Shown here: piece by piece, positions 10,645 through 20,773 of the stretch
Layout of the letters: the number at the start of each line of letters is the position of its first letter
Position numbering within the stretch: position 1 is the stretch's first letter
Source: Chara braunii
Taxonomy: Eukaryota > Streptophyta > Charophyceae > Charales > Characeae
Direction of reading: 5' to 3'
Length of the DNA stretch: 54,967 nucleotides
Assembly (NCBI GenBank): GCA_003427395.1
Contig: BFEA01000548.1
Span: 910,479 to 965,445, forward strand
Position numbers and translations under genes: made by a program
The notes under the pieces: model-generated
Seen by the model: only the letters and a program-made list of their open reading frames with translations
What the model was told of the DNA's origin: nothing
Databases searched by the model: none

Positions 10645-11810
10645 TGTGATAACCCGTCCATACATGGACTGAAACACAACTGATTTATGAGTTTTGCCCA
10701 TAGACTGAATGCCCTGCTGAGTTTCCTGCTTGCTACTAATTCTGTGTGTGCACGCTTGTTGGACTGCATGTCTGTCTGAGTGCTGGATGGCTTGAGTGTG
10801 TGTGTGACCATGCCTGTCTGAGTGTTGGTTGGTTTGGTTGTGTGTGTGACCGTGCCTGTCTGAGTGCTGGTTGGCATGAGTATGTGTGTGGCCCGTTAGG
10901 GCACTTGCTCGTTCGTTGGGCCCTCAGGGCCGGTACTTACCTGTGGCCGTGACATTGAGGGGTTGCAGCGGGGAAAAACACTCAAGTAGCGGGTAGGCCG
11001 GTACCGCACCTGGAAGGGGTAGATGTGCAGGTACCGGAGGCCGAGCAGAAGAAGACAAAAGTGGCATTTTGAGAGGCCCAGGCAGGTTAGGTCTAGGCAG
11101 ATATCAGTCCAACCAGTCTGGGTCTAGGGCCTGTACGGGCAATATCAGAGTCTGCAATGATGTTTCCCTCCGAAAGGGAGGAGGTACCGGTTGCTTGGGA
11201 GGCTGAGCGGCCCGGAAGTCACCGCCCAAGAGGCAAAGCAGGCCGCTATATCTTCTGGCCGGGTGGAGAGTCCGGCCTCTTTTTCGGGCAAGTTTGGCGA
11301 CACACTGGTGGAGCGCTGGCTGGAGCAGCGCTGTTGAGGAGGAAGGAGAAGGACACGAGGGAGGAAGAAGGAAGGAAGGGGGAGAAGCGCCAGGGGTAAA
11401 GCCTCACCAAGAAGCTTCAAGGCAGGGTTGGGCATGGCGGCCTGAGCTAGAGCAGCCATAGCTGCTTTGGGTTGTCCTTTGGGCATCTAGGCAAGGCCTA
11501 GTAGTACGCCATAGCCTCGGGCTATGAGAGTGAAGAGTGGGGAGGCGGCCATGGCTATGGTGGAACTCAAGTGATACCTGCAGTAGAAAAGGGACTCGAA
11601 CAAGGGGGAGATAAGGAGGAGGAGATTGTTGGGCGAAGAAGAAGAGCCTTATCATCTTTTCGCTGGTGTACATCATCTTCTTCTTCCTTCTTACTTCTTC
11701 TTCTTCTTCTAATCCTCTCTCTCCTCTCAAGTTCATTCATTTCTTTCTGCAATTGGATGGCATTGTACTTTCCGATGGATGTGTATCTCGAAGGGGCCAG
11801 GGTCATAACA
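10645..11810 (+). repeat. 5' LTR of chromovirus element 3 (1166 bp)
   Basis: It begins TGTGATAACCCG and ends GGTCATAACA, immediately followed by a primer-binding site, which identifies it as a 5' LTR. It carries a TG-rich ~38 bp tandem segment (about 10745-10895) and the CTT pyrimidine tract near 11680-11710. Compared with 5026-6306 it lacks two blocks of about 60 bp or less. The TATA-like GCTATATC near 11245 may mark the promoter. Confidence 0.9.
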
Positions 11811-11811
11811 T

Positions 11812-11823
11812 TGGTATCAGAGC
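11812..11823 (+). promoter_or_regulatory. primer-binding site, initiator-Met tRNA (element 3)
   Basis: TGGTATCAGAGC begins one base after the LTR end. This 12-mer is the established initiator-Met primer site of many plant LTR elements. It fixes orientation and the LTR edge. Confidence 0.95.
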
Positions 11824-12590
11824 GGATTCTACTTGCTGGCGAGAGTTGACTTCGCTGCCCTAACCCTAGCCTAAGTGGTTGAGGGCAACACTTAGGGTTA
11901 GGGTTGGTTGGTTGAGGGAAGTGGGGCAGCGTGGCTAAGGGAAGCTGCCCCCACCTGGTTAGGTCATGTGGGGTCGACATAGAACCTAACCAGGTTGCTT
12001 GAGAGTGAGATTAGGGTGGCGAGAGATTTCGAGGAGACTTCATACGGTGATTTGAGAGAGGCGACAGTGAGAGGCACTCAACTGAAGGGTTGCCCTCAAG
12101 TAGGCGAGCTTGAGGGTCAGCGGCCACTCAGCATCTACGGACGGCAAGTTGTTACTTTGTTCTTCAGCATTGACGGGGGATGTGGCGTTGCACTTTGGTG
12201 TTGGAGTTAGACCCTCCTAGGAGATAGGACTCTAGTGTAGGGGTAGCGTTAGAGGGGTCAGGAGGACCACATGAGAGGGGGGGTGAGTTCTATTCATCTC
12301 GAAGCTCAAGGCCACTCAGGTAAGTGTCGTGCACCTACGGGATGCCCATGTATGTGTGTATGGTATTGATTGTCCTGCTGGGGTACTCTAGGTTTCTTTT
12401 CCTACTCCTCTGTGGTCTTGATTGTGTGACTGAATGCATGTGATCTACCTACTCACCTGATGGATTGAAAATGAAGTATCTTGTTATACATGCCGAGTCT
12501 TTCTACAGTGCTTTATCTTTTCATCTCTGAACGGTTGTAGTCTGTAGGGTCTGCCAGAAGTTGAAATTTCGTTTTTCAGTGCAATAGAGA
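11824..12590 (+). other. proximal 5' leader of element 3
   Basis: This is sequence between the primer site and the tandem repeats. It is purine-rich around 12000-12110 and 12240-12290. No reading frame resembling a protein family is seen. It probably holds packaging signals, which I cannot identify from sequence. Confidence 0.55.
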
Positions 12591-13062
12591 CTGAACTAAG
12601 TCCATGTGGAACTCCTCTTGGTTGGTACTGGTTCCGACCCACGTGGGACCCCTGGGGCCCAGCGAGATCGGGCCCCAACAAGAAGAGCATCTGGACCCAA
12701 ATCGGTTACTGAACTAAGTCCATGTGGAACTCCTCTTGGTTGGTACTGGTTCCGACCCACGTGGGACCCCTTGGGCCCAGCGAGATCGGGCCCCAACAAG
12801 AAGAGCATCTGGACCCAAATCGGTTACTGAACTAAGTCCATGTGGAACTCCTCTTGGTTGGTACTGGTTCCGACCCACGTGGGACCCCTTGGGCCCAGCG
12901 AGATCGGGCCCCAACAAGAAGAGCATCTGGACCCAAATCGGTTACTGAACTAAGTCCATGTGGAACTCCTCTTGGTTGGTACTGGTTCCGACCCACGTGG
13001 GACCCCTGGGGCCCAGCGAGANCGGGCCCCAACAAGAAGAGCATCTGGACCCAAATCGGTTA
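12591..13062 (+). repeat. four 118 bp tandem repeats in chromoviral leader
   Basis: Units start with CTGAACTAAGTCCATG at 12591, 12709, 12827 and 12945 and are nearly identical; an ambiguous base sits in the last (13022). Each contains GGGCCC-AGCGAGATC-GGGCCC, an inverted repeat with a 6-7 bp GC stem and a 9-base loop. Because 118 is not a multiple of three, open frames on either strand shift phase from unit to unit and are not genes. The array lies between primer site and gag. Confidence 0.97.
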
Positions 13063-13453
13063 GGCATTGACCTCTGGTCTTCTTGGCTGGGATACGAGTT
13101 CATTCTTCTTGGATTAGGACACCCACTGTCGAGGGGATCTTGGCTGAGACGTTTCGCATGTCTTTTGGATTGCACTGTCCGTGGCTTGACTCGCACCCTG
13201 TACACCACTCAATTCTCCATTGTTGCATTTAGTCACTTGTTGTTTGATTTGTTGTACCGTTATGGAGCTGGTCAGACTGGACTCGAGAGGACCTCGTATG
13301 CAGCCTGATCAGACTGGGTCGATGGATCAGACCTCTCGTTTGAACTTGTTTGTTTTTTGCTGCTCTCTACGTCCATATGAAATGCCGCTCCGGCTAGGAG
13401 TTTTACCTTCTCTTTTCTGAACTTTTAAGTCTGTTTTTCTGAGTTCATTTCCA
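13063..13453 (+). other. distal 5' leader of element 3
   Basis: This is non-repetitive sequence linking the tandem array to gag. I see no motif beyond a weak recurrence of ATCAGACTGG-type words near 13270-13330. Confidence 0.5.
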
Positions 13454-14788
13454 ATGCTCGTGGAGACCTGCCGCCGGAAAGAAGAGAGAGAGAGGAGGGA
13501 GAGAGAGAAGGGAGAGAGGGAAAGTGACCGTCTGGAGTGGGCAAGGACTGAGAAAAGGAGTGTTCGTCCAAGTGAGAAGGGGAGTGAACCTCTTGAGAGT
13601 CTAATTGATTCTTTTGCTGATTGGCGACTCTCTGACCCACCTGTCAATACTAACGGTCCAAAAATGGCTCAGCTAACTTCAGTGCAATGGCGGGCCTTGT
13701 TAGATGCAGCCAGTGATGCGGAAAAACCGTATCTACAAGCAATCTTAGATAGTGCAACCAAAGGGGAACAGAAGGCAGAGAAGGAGAGGAAGGAGACGTT
13801 GCTGAAAAGGCAGGTGGCCATCCTAGAGACTCTTCCCTCGCTGACTGAAGAGCAGTGTGGTGAACAGTTGCAGTCTATACTCACCGCCCTTGTTCAAGTC
13901 AGGAGTCTTGAAGATCATACCACTCAGATCGCTGAAGTCTTCACAAAGTTGCGAACACTTCAGGATGATCTGACTGATATGACCCGCAAGTACCATGAAC
14001 TGACGAAGGAGGTGGCTGAGCTGCGAGAAGCCCAAGTGGCCAATCCTCTTCCTCTACCTCCTGGACCTGAAGTTGCAATTGAAACTACCTCTGCCTCTCT
14101 TACTGTATCTTCTTCCTTGAATGTGATGGCAACCCCCTCGGGACCTGCAACAGGTGCAAATTCCATTGTTGTTGTGACAAGCAACGAGGCTGGAAATTTT
14201 GCAACTGTTGCAGCCCCAAGATTGGAACCAGCAGGTGCTGGTCCCAGCCGCGTCGGCCCCTACATGGACCGAAAGGCGGGTCAAATACCGTCTGAGTACG
14301 ACGGCAAAGAAGACATTGAATCCTGGATCAGCTCCATAAGGGCGTACTTCGAGGTGTTGGGGACTCAACCAGAGACCCAGTCCGTGATCATGGGAATGAA
14401 TGTTGAGCCGGTCGTGGGGGGCTTCTTAGAGGTCCAAGCTACGCGAGCTAGGATTCCTAAAATTGAACTAACAAGATGGCTTAAGACCACCCCGGTTGCC
14501 TCCCTCGAGGAACTCCTCATTTCACAATACTTGGATCCACATGCTGCAACGAGAGCAAGAATTCAGCTTGACAAAATCAAGCGCAGCAAGTGGACAGGCT
14601 CCATGAAAAGCCTGCAGACTTACCTGAGCAAGATGTTCGCTACAAGACAAATCACACAGGAAATAGATAAGAAGAAGATGATTAGAGCATTAATATCATG
14701 GCGTCACCATCTTCCTCCCCACAGCACCCGGTATCACACCACCGAGTATCTCAATCCTTCCACTCTAACGCCACTCAGATTGAGGTAA
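13454..14788 (+). pseudogene. chromoviral gag, C-terminally truncated
   Basis: The open frame is 444 codons. The first ~70 residues are RE/EK-rich; a second start at 13664 in AAAATGGCTC gives MAQLTSVQW and may be the real gag start. A heptad-like coiled coil follows (RTLQDDLTDMTRKYHELTKEVAELRE), a Pro/Ser/Val linker, and then the capsid-type region: IPSEYDGKEDIESWISSIRAYFEV, LEELLISQYLDP and WTGSMKSLQTYLSKMFATRQ. The match to gag ends near residue 410 and the tail is unrelated sequence. No zinc knuckle remains. Gag would form the particle that packages element RNA. Confidence 0.85.
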
Positions 14789-14914
14789 CTTCGACCTTTT
14801 CTTCCGTGCTTATATATACTACTTTTTTCCCTTACTCTATTGCTCGTAGTACTCCTTGGTGCGGTTATACTTCCCGCCTTCATCCTCAAAAAAAATTCCA
14901 ATTGTTCACCGAGG

Positions 14915-15130
14915 CCTAGTCGGGCCCACCGTACAGTTCAAAAACCTATGTACCTGATCCTACATATGACAAATATTAATTTCACCAACAGATGTATTGG
15001 TCGGGTATCCAAGACAATCGTCCAGTCGTGCCCGCCATGCTGTCAAACAAACCTTTGCACCTGGTCCTATAAGTGAAAAAACATTTACCGTAAGTGAGAT
15101 CAACTGGTCGGGTATTTCCCGACAGACGCC
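14915..15130 (-). repeat. two ~107 bp tandem repeats downstream of the Penelope-like RT
   Basis: On the plus strand, one unit runs from CTAGTCGGGCCCACC (14915) to GGTCGGGTAT and the next from CAGTCGTGCCCGCC (15022) to GGTCGGGTAT. They share TGTCAAA/AGTTCAAA, the ACCTATGTACCTGATCCTA/ACCTTTGCACCTGGTCCTA block and the end. They diverge strongly by eye. Lying just after the RT stop, they fit a 3' UTR or pseudo-LTR region. I found no convincing hammerhead core. Confidence 0.65.
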
Positions 15131-15216
15131 AGCCCAGCACTACGCTATTCGGGCGCTGTACCTGCCCCGACCTTACCAGCCTGATTCGTATCCACTCGCA
15201 AACAAGTATGCTCGGC

Positions 15217-17185
15217 TTACTTACCTTGGATCATAGCCAGTAAATCGGTCATCGTATCCCAGAACTGAGATTCTTCCCGCCTCTGCATCCATTTCAGTCC
15301 TGCATTCAGAAACTTGGCCGGATAGTCCAGTTTCTGAAGTACTTCCGCCAGGGTCGGTGTACTCCAGCATACCACACCGTCGTCATTGGAGTTCTGACTG
15401 ATCCTTAGAACCTTGTTCGCGATCGTGACATATCTGACAGAGTTTTGTCCGTACGAAGCATAGGATTTGTAAGTTAAAAAACGCATTTGTCCATCATCCC
15501 AGATAGATGCTGCATTTTTAAATTTGTGAGCAGTCAGCACGTGTCCCTTTTCCTTGGTTACAACCATCCTGGTTTCGAGAAAATCGAGCACCCTTTTGTC
15601 GAAGTCTGTGCATTCCAAAACTAGGCCTTTTGGGTAGCACTTTGCTACCGCATCCAAGCGTTCCTCAGCCCGTGCCCTGTACTCCTGGCTATTTTTCTCA
15701 AAAAATGAGAAAACCAAAAGGTCGTCGATATATCTTTTTCCCACAATCAGTTTCTGGTCCGCTCCTAGAGTCTGAATGAACTGGAACTCCGCAAGCATAC
15801 ACATTATGCACGCGAGTGGAGGGCTCGCGCGCCGCCCATAGGTATTCCCTTCCTCTGGCGTAAGATCTGTCCCGAAACCATAAGGAAGCCCTTTTCCAAT
15901 TGGTACTTGGTCAAAGCCAACCAGTTCCTTTAAACGAATAGACTTCCACCCGGCTTCCCCGTGGGACTTGCCAAACGTTGAGGTTCTTTTTCGTGCATTA
16001 ATTCTGATCCACTTGATTGATTTCTATGAAAAAATCTCGACAATCCACACCACCGCCCGGTTGACGTCTTTCATGCGGTAGTTGAGTGAACCTTTCCTTG
16101 ATGTCGTACGTACGGGCCAGCACACCCTTATTTGTGCTTTTGTTAATCTTCGTAATTTCGTTTTTTAGATCCCCAAGAGCACGAAGGTTAAAATGTGGCA
16201 CTTTTACTCGACGAATCAGTTCATTCAGGACTATTGAAAGTACGCCTGACGCTGCTCGAAACGGACTCTTGTAAGACGGGACGATTGGTCGTTTCTTCAT
16301 CTTATCTTTTTCTTTGGGCATGATGTAAGCATGTTGAAGGTCACCATTTTTATCCCACTTAGCGACTTTGTTGAGCCCTGCATCGCGATAGTCCGTCCGC
16401 ATTCTCTCCATCACTGCAGCTTGTTCCATGTTTATGGCTTCATAATTTTCATTCGCCAAAAACATCTTCTTTAACCCATCTTCATACAGCCTGGGGCATT
16501 CAATCCAGGTTTCACTCGTGTTGCGATCGATAGGAGACAAAACTATCCCGGAAAAGGCTTGCTTGACACCAGTGACATACTCACTGAGTATGTAACCAGG
16601 TCTCATTACTTCCCCACTTCTTCTAACCAACCGGTGGTCAATAACCACCTTGCCATGAGCTACTCCCATAACCCTCAAACCTTCCACGGCCTCGTTACAA
16701 GCACGATTAACTATAGACTTGGTATCCATGGTTCCAGGAAATGGGACGTTTTTTGCATTAAAAAGAAAATAATTTATCCCTTCGATGTCACTGATCTTGA
16801 CCGCAACATGCCCATTGATCTTAGGCAGGTCGAAATCCTCACACCTACAGTCAAACAAGCTGCATTGTGCAAAGGACTTGTGGTTATGCAAAAGGTCCCC
16901 AACCGTCTTGGCTTTGAGCCAGACAGCCCGGGTCCTTTTCACATACAGATCAGCCAGCGTCACCGGTTGAACATTCTTGAGAATCCATGCTTTAACTTCC
17001 ATTTCGACTTTCTGCTTATTGACAGTTGTGCTGAAAGGAATCTTAATCGAGATATTAAGGCGAGGGATGATGCTGAACTTCTTCTTAAAGATATTTGTAA
17101 GCAAGCCACGGACGATTTGTCTACCCCTTGGATGATTCACCGTTTTGACCGAGCTGTTAAGAGCAATTAGCTCCCCCAGATCCAA
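15217..17185 (-). pseudogene. Penelope-like reverse transcriptase with CxC motif
   Basis: The N-terminal frame (17185-15998, 395 codons) carries a Cys cluster, CSLFDCRCEDFDLPKINGHV (Cys at about residues 108, 113 and 115). RT motifs follow: KKRPIVPSYKSPFRAASG (about 298-312) and TYDIKERFTQLP (Asp about 361, motif A position). After a frame change the middle reads KYQLEKGFLMVSGQIL and KGIPMGG, and another shift leads to SPPLACIMCMLAEFQ and the active site RYIDDLLVFS (YIDD at about 15721-15732). The 3' frame ends at 15217. The GIPMG...SPPLA plus YIDD arrangement separates it from the gypsy RTs in this window. It would prime target DNA for cDNA synthesis. Confidence 0.8.
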
Positions 17186-17466
17186 TCTCCACAGGTCCTT
17201 CCGCTTCTAGGGGGCTTTGAGAAGAGCAATCAACTCAACTTTCCTTAATTATGTCTGAGTTTTAGCTTGCAATACATCCGTTATGAGTCACACCCCTCCC
17301 TGTTCGATATCGTTCTTGGCATCCTTGAGCAACCTCTTGCCATCGTTAGTCTCAACTTTACTGAAACCAAACAGCAACACAATCAAGCGCCATGCTTTCA
17401 GCCATCGTCCCCCCGGGTTATTCCTAATTTCAATAGGACCTTTCATCTTGCGCTTAATTAGTAGTT

Positions 17467-17800
17467 TCAGAATTTAGCCTCCACGACAGGGCAATAAAAA
17501 AACAGAGGTTCAGAAATATCATACATCACGGGGCAAGGGTCAGATTTACGTTTCTTTCCCCTTGTTCTGCGAGCACTGTTTTTTTTATAAATTCCTTGGT
17601 TGTTTAATCCTGGGCCATTGCTTTTAATGATAGCACGCTCCATATTCTCAATAACTAGTGGTTCCCCGAACCAGATGGGAATGGGTATATAGTGCCCTAT
17701 CCCCACCTTCCTTATCCATGTATGTACCTTCTGTTTACTGTCCCCTTTAACAGCCCTACTGTGTTCCGCCCATCGCTCCTTGTAGGATAGAATCCTACTC
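17467..17800 (-). pseudogene. GIY-YIG-like endonuclease fragment
   Basis: The minus strand reads, in one frame, SYKERWAEHSRAVKGDS, KQKVHTWIRKVGIGHYIPIP, and then FGEPLVIENMERAIIKSN followed by GPGLNNQ. The R-W-x-x-H helix, the Glu in IENMERAII and the terminal P-x-LN are the order seen in the second half of GIY-YIG nucleases. The GIY and YIG strands upstream cannot be read cleanly; a stop and likely frame changes lie there. Its place directly before the RT suggests an N-terminal nicking domain. The call is by motif only. Confidence 0.62.
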
Positions 17801-17988
17801 CTTGGTTGAAAATCTCAACCCATATCGCACATAAGCACTACCCCATGCTATGTCGCCCCTGAGGCATGCGAAGAGGACAATCAACACATGAGTCTGATCT
17901 AGTAGATAATGGATCGAACAGTCCACCCAAGTCTTCAATTCCCTGATCCTTTGGACAGCCTGCTGCAGAGACTGTAGACTCCCAAAGC

Positions 17989-19525
17989 TTAGTTTCCCTT
18001 GATAGTCCTAGCATCAGATGTGGAGTCTTTCCCGCAGTCCTCATTGCAGGAGTCATTCCTGCGAGATGGTTCGCCAGCGTTAGCCGACTCTTCCGCATTA
18101 ATCTGATCAGTGTATTCCTGTAGATCGATCCTTGCTAGCTCCCAAGCTCCCATGTCTTTCCTGAAGTATTGAATCTGCTTCTGTTTGCAGAGTTCCTGGA
18201 CGCGAGTGCAGTGGAGGGAGTTATAGAAGTCCAAAATGTACGCGGCAAGGTCGCCTTCATCCACCTCCTCTTCCTCTTCGGCGTTGTCGGTATTCTGCGC
18301 CACGTCAGTCACATCGGTGTTCTCGTCATCGATTCCTCCAGAGCCAGGCTCTACGACCTTACACTTGCCTTTGTTGTCGCACATCCCTTGCATAAGGGCA
18401 GCAAGCATTTTCTTAATATCGGACAACTCGCTGCTTCCCTCCAACTTCGCTTGCAGGTTCTGTTTCACGCCGTCGGCATCTTCATCTTCGGAGGAGACAT
18501 CGATCCTATTGGCTCGTGCTTTGGTCTTCGCTCCGCCCCTTGACTTGGACTTCGCTCGAGTGGCCGAGGGTGAGTTCCCACGGGTGTTCGTTCACCTCCC
18601 CCTCTTTTTCTCTTCTCACTGCTGGAGGATTCCTTACTTTTCTTCAATAAGCGATTGTTTTATTCCCGCAACTTCTCCAGTTCGGCCTTCTCAGCCGCGC
18701 TCACCTTAGATTTCATATCTACCACCTCCAATTTCTGGTTGACGAGTCTTAGTGAATCCCCCAGTGTTGATGTTACCCATGCTTTCATATCCTCGCTCCT
18801 GTCGCTCTTCTCCGTCGTTCGACTATTCGTGCGACTGTTATCCGCAGGCAGCTCAATGATCCTCACCCCACACCTCCTCGTGGATGCTATCTTCTTCTTC
18901 GCGTCTTCAACGCTTTCTCCATCTTAATACTTTCGAGTATGTTCATGTACTCTTTAGTAAAATAGGCGCGGTTCCCAGGTCCTGGGAATGCGTTCGCAGA
19001 GGGCCCTTTACCACCACCCCCTAACCCGCTGCTGTTCGATGGACCACCGCCATGCTGATTGGCGCCATGCTGGATTGAAGGAGCATTAGCCGGCGCGCCA
19101 GTATGCACGCTAGTAGCATGCTGAACTGCTGGAAGCTGAACAGCTGGCATCGGCTGTACCGTTGGCGGTTGTGGTTGCATCCCCTATTGGCCATTCAAGG
19201 GTCATTGCCCCGTGACAGGCCACGGCGACATTGCCCACTGCCCGGGTGGTTGAGGAAATTGCATCGTAGCGCCCGCAGGAGGAACCGACCCGATCCCCGG
19301 AGCTTGCATGCTGGTGTATGGCGCACCGTATTGCGGAAACACACCCGGAGGGGGTGGGTTACTACCACCACTCCCTGTGAAGTGCGAATTTTTCGCATTC
19401 TGCGCATAACCCGCGTTATTACCAGCTCCATATACCGTGTTATTCCCCTCCATCCAATATCGCCCACAATTGGACCACCGTCCTCAACGACCACCATTCT
19501 TGCTGCCCCTCCCTCTTCCGTACAT
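17989..19525 (-). pseudogene. RG/PQ-rich ORF with coiled coil, upstream of Penelope-like RT; family not recognised
   Basis: It starts at ATG 19525-19523 with an Arg/Gly-rich head (MYGRGRGSKNGGR). A single Cys motif (SNCGRYW), an Asn/Gly/Pro/Gln-rich stretch and NRAYFTKEYMNILESIKMEKA follow. After a frameshift near 18890 come RIIELPADNSR, EDMKAWVTSTLGDSLRLVNQ and a coiled coil KSKVSAAEKAELEKLRE. The acidic C-terminal part has EEEEEVDEGDLAAYILDFY, VQELCKQKQIQYFRKD and WELARIDLQEY. In-frame stops occur near 19486, 19202, 19184 and 18660, with another shift near 18520. The head resembles nucleic-acid-binding ORF1 or gag-like proteins. Function is not known to me. Confidence 0.55.
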
Positions 19526-19534
19526 GCGCTCCAG

Positions 19535-20542
19535 TAGTGGCCCCTCCTACTCCGATTTTTTCCCGGAGGCCTATTTTTCTCATAGGGTCTCTTTTGACTC
19601 CATTTTCTTGAGGGAGGCTGATCCGAGATTTTTCAGATTGCTCCCATGCCTCCCACTTCAAGTTTCTTTACTTTTTCTTTTCCTTTCGGCCTTCCCGTTT
19701 GCTACCGCCAGTGATCGAGATTTTTCAGATTGCTCCCATGCCTCCCACTTCAAGTTTCTTTACTTATTCTTTTCCTTTCGGCCTTCCCGTTTGCTACCGC
19801 TAGTGCTTGCACTAGCGGTGCTAATATTTTTTACCGTCAAGATCTCGATCTTGACGGTGCACCTTGTCTTAATTATTTTTTCTTCATGAGGTGCCGTCGT
19901 TTCCTCTTGAGACCTTTATATGTGTGGCGTCCCGTCGGTGGTCCCCGACACTTAGTCCCGCCGGTGGTCCCCAACACTTAGTCTCGTCGGTGGTCCCCGG
20001 TACTTAGTCCCGCCGGTGGTCCCCGGCACTTAGTCTCGCCGGCGGTCCCCGCCATATTTTTCTCAGATAATATTATTTTCACTTAGTCCCGCGTGGTCCC
20101 TGGTGCCTTTCCTCAAGGTGTTCCACGTTCTTTGGGCGTCTACTTATGGTGGCCCCTCTCTCTTGCTTTTTCTTGGGCCTTGCGTGCGTTATTTTTCTCC
20201 GGCCGCGAGGCCTCCAAACCGAGCCTTTCGTTAATTGTCGTAGGTGGCCCCCATGTTGGGCCCTTATTCTCTAGCTTCCCATGGCCTCCGGGGCCGTCCA
20301 CCTCTCGACTTCCTTATTCTTTTGTCGCTGTCGTGCCGTGTTCGCTGGGCGCTTACTTGCTTGTCGTCGCTGGTCTTTTCCCCCGACGGTTCTCAATCCA
20401 GGGCATCATTCCTTCCAGTGGCCTAGTCCTTTGTCTTTTCTCTCTCTTACTTATTTACTCCAGATTTCTCTGTTATGCACAATCTGGCTATATACAGTCT
20501 CTCGAGTGGCGAGATGTTATTCGGGACCCACCAATCCTGACA
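19535..20542 (-). repeat. truncated 3' LTR of element 5
   Basis: It matches 43265-44284 from CCTCCTACTCCGATTTT through to CCTGACA. On the minus strand it begins TGTCAGGATTGG. It contains a private tandem duplication of about 90 bp (about 19628-19800) absent from the other copy. It stops at about 19535, where the Penelope-like element's first ORF begins. Frames on either strand are shadows. Confidence 0.82.
19925..20055. repeat. 27 bp tandem repeats inside LTR
   Basis: About five units of the form GTCCCGCCGGTGGTCCCCGGCACTTA occur with slight variation (CGTCGG/CGCCGG, GACAC/GGTAC). The same array, with about seven units, is at 43555-43735 in the longer LTR copy, so copy number has changed since the copies separated. 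Confidence 0.9.
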
Positions 20543-20556
20543 CATTCCCCCCACTC
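20543..20556 (-). promoter_or_regulatory. polypurine tract of element 5
   Basis: The minus strand reads GAGTGGGGGGAATG directly before the LTR start TGTCAGG. It is G-rich with one T, similar in make-up to the tract of the chromovirus at 5013-5025. It marks the LTR at 20542 as a 3' LTR read leftward. Confidence 0.65.
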
Positions 20557-20773
20557 ATTCGCGATGTCCTCATCGCACACCAATTTTCTGTCAGTAGGCG
20601 TTTGGGGGGATAAACGGGAGATAAGGACGGGATGTCATAGGTGGTTAGTTTGCCAGGGTCTGTTTTGTCTTTTCTTGTTCCTTTCTCGGGTTTCTTCCAG
20701 TCTCCGGTCCTTGGAACGAGGGGAGGTGTGTAGGGTCAAGCTTTCCTTGTCCCTCAGACTTCCCATGTCCCAT
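20557..20773. other. spacer between polypurine tract and minisatellites
   Basis: No motif seen; it would be 3' untranslated sequence of element 5. Confidence 0.4.

Larger units (their letters stand above)
10645..14690 (+). mobile_element. chromovirus, left half (element 3)
   Basis: The order is 5' LTR, primer-binding site, long leader with tandem repeats, and gag, all on the plus strand. The right boundary is a truncation inside gag at about 14690. The LTR is the same family as element 1, so elements 1 and 3 supply the right and left halves of one family. The LTR start interrupts the LTR remnant of element 2. Confidence 0.87.
14915..19525 (-). mobile_element. Penelope-like retroelement with upstream endonuclease (element 4)
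   Basis: On the minus strand, an RG/PQ-rich ORF with a coiled coil (19525-17989) is followed by a GIY-YIG-like endonuclease segment (about 17800-17467). Then comes a non-LTR, non-gypsy reverse transcriptase with CxC and YIDD motifs (17185-15217), and finally a tandem-repeated 3' region (15130-14915). Endonuclease before RT is the permuted order described for the Naiad/Chlamys group of Penelope-like elements. That the first ORF belongs to the same element is inferred from orientation and spacing only. Multiple stops and frameshifts make it non-functional. Confidence 0.65.

Noticed and set aside
5026-11810. The two chromoviral LTRs as the paired LTRs of one element enclosing 6307-10644
   Set aside because: The left one follows a polypurine tract and the right one precedes a primer site, so they face outward from that interval, which also holds an opposite-strand element.
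12484-13063. Near-identical 70-74 residue proteins repeated on both strands
   Set aside because: Products of the 118 bp tandem repeat in the retroelement leader; the unit length shifts frame each time.
14915-15130. Hammerhead ribozyme in the repeats after the Penelope-like RT
   Set aside because: I could not find CTGATGA and GAAA core boxes at workable spacing on either strand.
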